A DNA stretch of 5,031 nt. Source: Clostridiaceae bacterium. Its GTDB lineage: Bacteria; Bacillota; Clostridia; Saccharofermentanales; UBA5734. Where the stretch lies: positions 1-5,031 of the forward strand of contig JAAZFW010000180.1 in NCBI GenBank assembly GCA_012511525.1. The letters run 5' to 3'. Below, in pieces: positions 1 to 5,031 of this stretch (within the stretch, counting starts at the first letter, position 1; every line of letters starts with the position of its first letter). The notes under the pieces are model-generated. The model was not told where the DNA came from. It worked only from the letters and a program-made list of their open reading frames with translations, and ran no database searches. The translations under genes and the position numbers were made by a program.

Positions 1-2511
1 CAAGTCAACGGACGGCCGGTCAAGCTGCGCGGCGTCTGCTACCAGGCATGCGCCCCCACCACCGGCAAGGCCATATCACCAGACCTGCTGGCCGAGGATC
101 TGCGCCTGCTAAAAGCTGCGCATGTCAACTTCATCCGCACGGCCGGAAGTCCGCCGCTACGTGAGCTGCTCGACTTGTGCGACCGGCTCGGGGTTTATGT
201 CCAGGTTGACGCACCGTTCGACGAAATCGACCAGAGCCTGCCTGCAACGCAGAACAGCCCGCGCTGGACCGGTGATTTCCTCTCCCAGGTCGCTGAAATG
301 GTCGAGCGCGACCAGGACCACCCCTCGCTCCTGATCTGGTGCCTGGGTAACGAGAGCGCCTGGGGCAGCAATCTCCGCCTGGCCGCCGAGCATATCCGGC
401 GGACCGACGGGACGCGACCGCTGATCTTCAGCTACCCGATGAGCCACGACGGCGAGCAAAATCCGCCCGACCTGTGGAGCGTTCACTACCTGGATGCCCG
501 GATGGACCCGGGCGTGCCTTTCGATCACCTGGTGATCGGGCACACGCACGGCTCCGACGACCCGCCCGGTTATGCGCTGGGCTTTTCGCGCCAGGCCGGC
601 CTGCCGGTCCTGCACGACGCGATCGCCCGCGTCGCCTGCCATGACCGCGACGCCCTGCGGCGCGATCCGGCGGTGCGCGAATTCTGGGGTCAGAGTATGC
701 TTGCTCACTGGGACCGGATCTGGGCGAGCCCGAACGCCCTGGGCTGCGCGGTCTGGAGCGCCGTCGACGATGTGACCATCCAATCCGGCGGCAGCCGCCT
801 CAATGCGTGGGGGCTTCTGGACGTCTGGCGCCGGCCCAAACCGGAATACTGGCATGTCCGCCGCGCTTATGCACCGCTCCGGCTGCGCCGGGATAGCCTC
901 AAGCAGGCAGACGGCGCCTGGCAGATCGAGATTGAGAACCGTTTCTGCCACACGGACTTGGACGAGCTGGCGATCCGCTGGCAGTCCGGTTCCAGGAGCG
1001 GGCGCCTGGCGGGCTGTACAGCCGGACCGGGACAGACCGGCATCCTGAATTTGCCGGCCGAGGCCTTCGGCGCGGGACAAACCTGCCAGCTGTCTTTCTA
1101 TGACGCGGCCGGTCTCCTGGTCGAGGCGCTGACCGTCTCGACGCAGACACCGGGCCCTGCCCTGCCCCAGCGGACCGGCCGCAGCCAGATGCCATCTGTC
1201 GAGGAAGATGGCGACAGGCTGTTGATCCGCCTTGAACAGGGCTTGATCCGCCTGTCGAAGATCACCGGGCAGATCGAGGCGGCTGAATGGGCCGGCCAGG
1301 TCATCCTGACCGGCGGGCCGGGCCTTATCATGACCGGTATCCGGCTGCCGGACTGGACCCTGGACCGGATGGAACACGTGTTCGAGGACAACAGGCTTGT
1401 TGTCTCGATTCAGGGCCATTACGGTTCGGTGGTGTCGGTCACGTTCCGCCTGCAGATCGACGCCGGCGGCCGGATCGACACAAATTACACGCTGAACGCG
1501 ATCAATCTGCCGATGCCGCGAACCGTCAAGATCCGGGTCGGCCTGGATACAGGCGGCCTGGAAGAGATTGGGGTCAGCTACCAGCTGGACGCCTCGGTCG
1601 ACCGCCTTTCCTGGCAGCGGCAGGGCTTGTGGACCCACTATCCCGAGGATCACCTGGGGCGCCCTCAGGGCACGGCCGTCCGTACCGGTGCCGCGCGCCA
1701 GTTCCGTCTCGGCGAACGCCCCGCCTGGCCCTGGGCGCTGGATGAAAAGCAATTTGACCTGTATGGCCGGTTCGACACCGGCTGGCGCGGCAGCCTGGAT
1801 TTCCGGTCCGCCAAGCATAACATCTACCAGGCCACCGCCTGGTCCAGCCGGCAGGCTGGCGCGGTGACGGTCCTTTCAGACGGCCGCGACGCGGTTCGGC
1901 TGGATGTCGTACCGCACCCCGACAGCGTCCTGGATGACCGCGACGCGCGTATCCGCTACAGTGGGACCTGGTATGCCATAACCGACCGCAGCGGCAGCTG
2001 GCGCGACACGGAAATGGCGTCGCAGACGGCAGGCGACCGGGCCGAGGTCTCGTTTACGGGCACGGGCATCGAATGGTACGGCCCGCAGGACATGATCGGC
2101 GGCATCGCCCGCGTGCTGGTCGACGGCCAGCCGGCCGAGCCCGCGATGAGCCAGGGTCCCCTGGATGTCGAACGGCCCGGAATGTCGCGCGGTTACGAGA
2201 AGCGCTACCAGCGGCTGCTCTTCGCCGTCAGCGGCCTGCCAGATGGCCCGCACACCCTCACGATCGAGGTTACGGGACAAAAGGACAAGGGCGCCGATTA
2301 CCCCTATGTCCTGATCGACTGGTTCCGGGTCCACCAGGCCAAACCGGATCCCGTCCGCCTGGCGATTCTGAACCAATGGAATGTCCGTCGCCTGGCCTGG
2401 GGCAACCAGGTCCGCGAGGCCATTCGCGTCGCGCCCGGGGACGGCGGACACGCCGTGCTGCAGCTGGACGCAATGCCGGCAGGCAAAGAAAAGGCAGGTG
2501 CCAGACCATGA
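1..2511 (+). CDS. GH2-family protein with degenerate active site (5'-partial)
   Basis: The frame is open from base 1 to a TGA at 2509-2511, giving 836 visible residues; by comparison with the downstream paralog about 285 N-terminal residues and the start lie outside the window. Visible order: GH2 TIM barrel (about 1-285), beta-sandwich with an N-R-F-C-H-T motif (about 308-380), a small-chain-like beta domain (about 400-640), a galactose-binding-like module (about 649-778), and a short tail. Barrel landmarks include G-V-C at 11-13, W-x-L-G-N-E-S around E118 (acid/base) and V-W at 251-252. The expected nucleophile Glu is Ala207 (codon 619-621) in an H-D-A motif. Three further expected histidines are Gln15, Gly49 and Arg210. 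GH2 enzymes are retaining glycosidases needing both carboxylates, so I infer a pseudoenzyme or an altered mechanism. A 14-residue insertion relative to the paralog lies between the acid/base and nucleophile positions. Family membership is firm; activity and substrate are unknown. Localization cannot be judged without the N-terminus. Confidence 0.93.
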   Translation, partial: QVNGRPVKLRGVCYQACAPTTGKAISPDLLAEDLRLLKAAHVNFIRTAGSPPLRELLDLCDRLGVYVQVDAPFDEIDQSLPATQNSPRWTGDFLSQVAEMVERDQDHPSLLIWCLGNESAWGSNLRLAAEHIRRTDGTRPLIFSYPMSHDGEQNPPDLWSVHYLDARMDPGVPFDHLVIGHTHGSDDPPGYALGFSRQAGLPVLHDAIARVACHDRDALRRDPAVREFWGQSMLAHWDRIWASPNALGCAVWSAVDDVTIQSGGSRLNAWGLLDVWRRPKPEYWHVRRAYAPLRLRRDSLKQADGAWQIEIENRFCHTDLDELAIRWQSGSRSGRLAGCTAGPGQTGILNLPAEAFGAGQTCQLSFYDAAGLLVEALTVSTQTPGPALPQRTGRSQMPSVEEDGDRLLIRLEQGLIRLSKITGQIEAAEWAGQVILTGGPGLIMTGIRLPDWTLDRMEHVFEDNRLVVSIQGHYGSVVSVTFRLQIDAGGRIDTNYTLNAINLPMPRTVKIRVGLDTGGLEEIGVSYQLDASVDRLSWQRQGLWTHYPEDHLGRPQGTAVRTGAARQFRLGERPAWPWALDEKQFDLYGRFDTGWRGSLDFRSAKHNIYQATAWSSRQAGAVTVLSDGRDAVRLDVVPHPDSVLDDRDARIRYSGTWYAITDRSGSWRDTEMASQTAGDRAEVSFTGTGIEWYGPQDMIGGIARVLVDGQPAEPAMSQGPLDVERPGMSRGYEKRYQRLLFAVSGLPDGPHTLTIEVTGQKDKGADYPYVLIDWFRVHQAKPDPVRLAILNQWNVRRLAWGNQVREAIRVAPGDGGHAVLQLDAMPAGKEKAGARP
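352..354 (+). other. Retained general acid/base Glu118 of the upstream GH2 protein
   Basis: Codon GAG lies in the motif W-C-L-G-N-E-S-A-W-G, the GH2 acid/base signature equivalent to E461 of E. coli LacZ. It is preceded by V-E-R-D-Q-D-H-P-S, the usual lead-in to this strand. Its conservation alongside loss of the nucleophile is the striking feature of this protein. Confidence 0.85.
619..621 (+). other. Catalytic nucleophile position replaced by Ala in the upstream GH2 protein
   Basis: Codon GCG (Ala207 of the visible protein) lies in P-V-L-H-D-A, which aligns without ambiguity to P-V-L-H-D-E in the downstream paralog (GAG at 3939-3941). The downstream Glu sits 75 residues after its acid/base Glu, as expected for a GH2 nucleophile. 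The upstream spacing is 89 residues because of a 14-residue insertion. Three residues later the paralog's His is Arg here. Confidence 0.85.
1945..2334 (+). other. Galactose-binding-like beta-sandwich module in the upstream GH2 protein
   Basis: Residues about 649-778 contain alternating beta-strand patterns with landmarks typical of carbohydrate-binding-like sandwiches: a W-R-D-T-E segment, V-S-F-T-G-T-G-I-E-W-Y-G, a V-L-V-D-G-Q turn, G-L-P-D-G-P-H-T-L-T-I, and a closing I-D-W-F-R-V strand. I infer a sugar-binding or surface-docking role. It sits between the small-chain-like domain and a last ~50 residues that look like terminal beta-strands, so it may be an insertion. The equivalent region of the downstream protein lies outside the window, so whether it is shared is unknown. 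Confidence 0.6.
2496..2500 (+). promoter_or_regulatory. Ribosome binding site (AGGTG) for the second GH2 gene
   Basis: AGGTG matches part of the Shine-Dalgarno consensus and ends 7 nt before the ATG at 2508. It lies inside the last codons of the upstream gene and fixes the start of the downstream one. Its position fits translational coupling, although independent initiation is also possible. Confidence 0.65.
2508..2511 (+). other. ATGA stop/start overlap between the two GH2 genes
   Basis: The ATG start of the second gene (2508-2510) overlaps the TGA stop of the first (2509-2511). This is a classic termination-reinitiation arrangement and implies a single transcript with linked translation of the two paralogs. 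No promoter or terminator fits between them. Confidence 0.9.
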
Positions 2512-5031
2512 TCATCGAAGCGCCGCAATGGCCCCATCCGATTGTTTTCCCCAAGCCCGCCGCTGTGGCTGGCGTCGCCGCGCCGGTGATCGACCTGTGC
2601 GGCACCTGGTCGCTGGCGCACAATCCGCAGGGCGACTACTGGCTCAGCAGCCAGACCGGGATCAGCTGGACCGAGACCGTGGTGCCCGGCGACTTGTCCG
2701 CCGCCCGGAAGCGGCGGGGCACCTGGGCCGTTGACCTGTACGTCTACAAACGCGAAATCCAGATTCCGGCGGATTTTTCCGACCAGCGGATCCTGCTGCG
2801 CTTCGAGGGCAGCTACGGCCTGACCCGCGTCTGGATCGACGGACATTTGGCCGCGACCCACGAGGACGGCTTCATCACCTGGTCTTGTGACATCACGGCC
2901 TGGGCGACACCGGGCCAGCCGTGCCTGGTCGTGATCGGGATCGAGAACTATAACGACGAAGTCAGCGGGTTCAACGCCGGCGGCCTGGTCAGGGGGCTCA
3001 GCCTGGTGGCGCTGCCGCCGGTTCACCTGACTCGCCTGCACAGCCAGACCCGTTTCGCCGCCAACGGCCGCGACGCCAGCCTCGAACTGCTGCTGGGTAC
3101 CGCCGGCCAGTCCCGCGCTCCGCTCAGTCTGGACGTGACGCTGACCGGGCCGCAAGGGGATGAATCCCATCGGGGAACGTATGTGCTGGCTGCAGGCAGT
3201 GACCAAACCCTGACGATCCAGGTCGGTTCGGTGCAAAAATGGGACGCCGAGCATCCCCGTTTGTACCGGCTCGAAGCACACTTGGTCCTGAATGGCCAGA
3301 TCACTGAGGTTGTCCGCCAGCAAGTCGGTTTTCGCGAGATCCATCGAGCGGGCAACCGGCTCTATGTCAACGGCGATGAGGTCAAGCTGCGCGGGGTCTG
3401 CCGGCATGACATCTCGCCGCACAACGGCCGTACGGTCACAGACGACGAGCTCCGGGCCGATGTCCGCTTGTTCAAGGAAGCCAACATCAACTACATCCGG
3501 ACCTCGCACTACCCGCCCAGCGAAGCGTTCCTCGACTTGTGCGACGAGGTCGGCATGTATGTCGAGGACGAGGTCGGTCTGGCCTTTATCGGGCGCAGCC
3601 TCAAATACACGGAAAAGTCGCCCGCGCACACCAAGCGTTACCTGGGCTTTTTCAGCGCCCTGGTCGAGCGCGACCGCAGCCACCCCAGCGTCCTGATCTG
3701 GTCGCTGGCCAACGAATCGTTCTACGGGCCCAATTTCGCGGCGATCAATGCCTGGGCGCACCAGGAGGATCCTTCCCGTCCGACCAAGTTCAGCTACCCG
3801 ATGACCATGCAGGAGGAGGATGAACCGGTCGACATCTGGAGCGTTCACTACCCCAACCACGACTCAGACCTGGCCAAGAAGCACGACAACGTCAGCGTCG
3901 GCTTTTTGCCCGGCCGCGACGTCCCGGTTTTGCACGACGAGTGCATCCATGTCCCCTGCTACAACCGCGGCGAGCACCGGCGGGATCCGGCGGTGCGCAA
4001 TTTCTGGGGCGAGAGCATCCGCCGTTTCTGGGACAACATCTGGCAGACGCCCGGCGCGCTGGGCGGCGCCATCTGGGCCGGTATCGACGAAGTGTCGTTT
4101 GCCGCCCCCGGCCGTATCCTGGAGTGGGGCATCATCGACGTCTGGCGGCGGCCGAAGCCGGAATACCACCTGACCAAGAAAGCCTACTCGCCGGTCCATG
4201 TTCTGAACGAGCACTTGGCAGCACCTTCTTCGGGCCTATTGGAGGTGCCGGTCGAAAACCGCTTCTGTCACACGAATTTCAACGAGCTGACGATCACCTG
4301 GCGCTGCGGCGAGGCGCAAGGCCAGCTCCGGGGCCCGGACCTGGCGCCCGGCCATACCGGCGCGCTCAAACTGCCCCGGCGCGACTGGCAGCCCCGGGAT
4401 CGGGTCGAACTGACCTGGACCGATGCCTACGGCCTGACGATCGACGCGCATGAGCTGACCCTGGATCAAGAACCGGCCCGGCTACCGTCATTTTGCGGCC
4501 AGGCGCCTGAACTAGACATCACCGATTCGTCGATTCAGGTCAGCGGCGCTGGCTTTCATCTCACCTGGAACCGCGCCACAGGCCAGATCCGGGAAGCGGT
4601 CCGGGCCAGACGGGTGGTCCTTAAGGGCGGTCCCGACCTGCACCTGGTCGGTGCCGATCCGGGGCCATGGACGTGTATCAGCTGTACGGCCGAGATCCGG
4701 GACAACCTGGCGGTTATCACCAGCCGCGGCCGTTATGACGCGGCAGGAACCGTCACCTGGATCACCCGCGTGGACGCCCGGGGCCTCGTCCAGGTCCGTG
4801 TCCGGCTCGACGACTGGCACCTGGCCATGCCGCAGTCGAAGAAGATCCGCGTCGGCATCCACCCCGGCGGTCTGGACGAATGGGGTATCTCGTTTCTTGC
4901 GGATCGCTCGGCCGATGCCGTCAGCTGGACGCGCGAAACCAGCCAGAGCGGCTGGCCAAAGGACCATATCGGGCGCAGCCAGGGAACGGCGATGCGGGAC
5001 AACGGCGGGCGCGATCTGGCCTATACAGAAA
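2508..5031 (+). CDS. GH2-family glycoside hydrolase, beta-galactosidase-like, apparently active (3'-partial)
   Basis: Starts at ATG 2508 and stays open to the window end: 841 codons plus one base, with roughly 280 residues probably missing if it matches its upstream paralog. Visible order: sugar-binding jelly-roll (about 25-172), immunoglobulin-like sandwich (about 173-280), TIM barrel (about 285-565), second sandwich (about 575-655), and a small-chain-like domain (about 668 onward, cut off). Active-site residues are visible: R-H-D with His300, R-T-S-H-Y-P with His334, A-N-E-S with acid/base Glu403, and H-D-E with probable nucleophile Glu478, followed by His481. Distances between these (34, 69, 75 and 3 residues) closely match H357, H391, E461, E537 and H540 of E. 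coli LacZ (34, 70, 76 and 3), recalled from established structures. A retaining exo-beta-glycosidase is expected; galactoside, glucuronide or other specificity cannot be decided. The N-terminus has no hydrophobic signal segment, suggesting a cytoplasmic enzyme. The start is supported by an AGGTG site 7 nt upstream and by the 4-bp overlap with the preceding gene. Confidence 0.93.
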   Translation, partial: MIIEAPQWPHPIVFPKPAAVAGVAAPVIDLCGTWSLAHNPQGDYWLSSQTGISWTETVVPGDLSAARKRRGTWAVDLYVYKREIQIPADFSDQRILLRFEGSYGLTRVWIDGHLAATHEDGFITWSCDITAWATPGQPCLVVIGIENYNDEVSGFNAGGLVRGLSLVALPPVHLTRLHSQTRFAANGRDASLELLLGTAGQSRAPLSLDVTLTGPQGDESHRGTYVLAAGSDQTLTIQVGSVQKWDAEHPRLYRLEAHLVLNGQITEVVRQQVGFREIHRAGNRLYVNGDEVKLRGVCRHDISPHNGRTVTDDELRADVRLFKEANINYIRTSHYPPSEAFLDLCDEVGMYVEDEVGLAFIGRSLKYTEKSPAHTKRYLGFFSALVERDRSHPSVLIWSLANESFYGPNFAAINAWAHQEDPSRPTKFSYPMTMQEEDEPVDIWSVHYPNHDSDLAKKHDNVSVGFLPGRDVPVLHDECIHVPCYNRGEHRRDPAVRNFWGESIRRFWDNIWQTPGALGGAIWAGIDEVSFAAPGRILEWGIIDVWRRPKPEYHLTKKAYSPVHVLNEHLAAPSSGLLEVPVENRFCHTNFNELTITWRCGEAQGQLRGPDLAPGHTGALKLPRRDWQPRDRVELTWTDAYGLTIDAHELTLDQEPARLPSFCGQAPELDITDSSIQVSGAGFHLTWNRATGQIREAVRARRVVLKGGPDLHLVGADPGPWTCISCTAEIRDNLAVITSRGRYDAAGTVTWITRVDARGLVQVRVRLDDWHLAMPQSKKIRVGIHPGGLDEWGISFLADRSADAVSWTRETSQSGWPKDHIGRSQGTAMRDNGGRDLAYTE
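3714..3716 (+). other. Acid/base Glu403 of the downstream GH2 enzyme
   Basis: Codon GAA lies in W-S-L-A-N-E-S, preceded by V-E-R-D-R-S-H-P-S-V. This is the conserved GH2 acid/base signature, with the preceding Asn also conserved. Confidence 0.88.
3939..3941 (+). other. Probable catalytic nucleophile Glu478 of the downstream GH2 enzyme
   Basis: Codon GAG lies in P-V-L-H-D-E-C-I-H-V-P-C-Y-N. It is 75 residues after the acid/base and is followed three residues later by His, as in the LacZ nucleophile motif E-Y-A-H. The H-D-E form differs from the C-E-Y of LacZ and the T-E-Y of beta-glucuronidases, which points to a distinct GH2 subgroup. Confidence 0.8.

Noticed and set aside
535..552. G-H-T-H-G motif resembling the metallophosphoesterase GHTH signature
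   Set aside because: It lies in a short insertion inside a GH2 barrel, and no other metallophosphoesterase motifs are nearby. The match is best treated as chance.
157..1818. Long open frame of 553 codons on the - strand opposite the upstream GH2 gene
   Set aside because: It is in codon register with the sense gene, so its stops would need sense TTA, CTA or TCA codons, which are rare in high-GC DNA. It ends exactly at a sense CTA (157-159). The translated product shows no family motif, while the + strand frame is unmistakably GH2.
2400..2507. Possible promoter or terminator between the two genes
   Set aside because: The stretch is coding to the last base of the upstream gene, has no -10/-35-like AT-rich elements, and no hairpin followed by a T run. 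The 4-bp overlap argues for one transcript.
1..2511. Upstream gene as a decayed pseudogene
   Set aside because: The frame is intact over 836 codons with coding-like third positions, a complete domain order and well-conserved structural motifs. Changes are concentrated in the active site, which is unlike random decay.
2304..3860. Long open frame of 518 codons on the - strand opposite the gene junction and the downstream GH2 gene
   Set aside because: It is in register with the second GH2 gene over most of its length and has the same high-GC shadow explanation. It crosses the ATGA junction and has no recognisable domain.

Overview
The window is filled by two very large, head-to-tail genes on the + strand, both glycoside hydrolase family 2 (GH2, beta-galactosidase/beta-glucuronidase superfamily) proteins. 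Neither is complete. The first enters from the left edge already open (its N-terminal ~285 residues lie outside) and stops at 2511. The second starts at 2508 and runs off the right edge. They overlap by 4 bp (ATGA), so there is no intergenic DNA. No RNA gene, mobile element, CRISPR array, promoter or terminator is visible. DNA is clearly G+C-rich (my rough estimate is 60-68%), with mostly G/C third codon positions, so the source is a high-GC bacterium. No phylum-specific marker is present and I do not assign a lineage.

The two proteins are paralogs. They align colinearly at a constant nucleotide offset of 3362 bp from 19-490 against 3381-3852, and share several identical 14-16 bp blocks there. 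The downstream gene keeps the expected GH2 active site: acid/base Glu403 in an N-E-S motif, probable nucleophile Glu478 in an H-D-E motif, and His300, His334 and His481. The spacing of these residues closely matches that of E. coli LacZ. The upstream paralog keeps the acid/base N-E-S motif but has Ala at the nucleophile position, and has also lost the three histidines. It therefore looks like a degenerate (pseudoenzyme) or mechanistically altered GH2 protein.

The gene order (catalytically degenerate paralog first, apparently intact paralog second, translationally coupled) suggests the two are made in fixed proportion and may act together, for example as a heteromeric complex or on related substrates. 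This is an inference. The upstream protein also carries a galactose-binding-like beta-sandwich module near its C-terminus. The second protein has no visible signal peptide, so it is probably cytoplasmic and acts on imported oligosaccharides. The sugar specificity cannot be read from the sequence.
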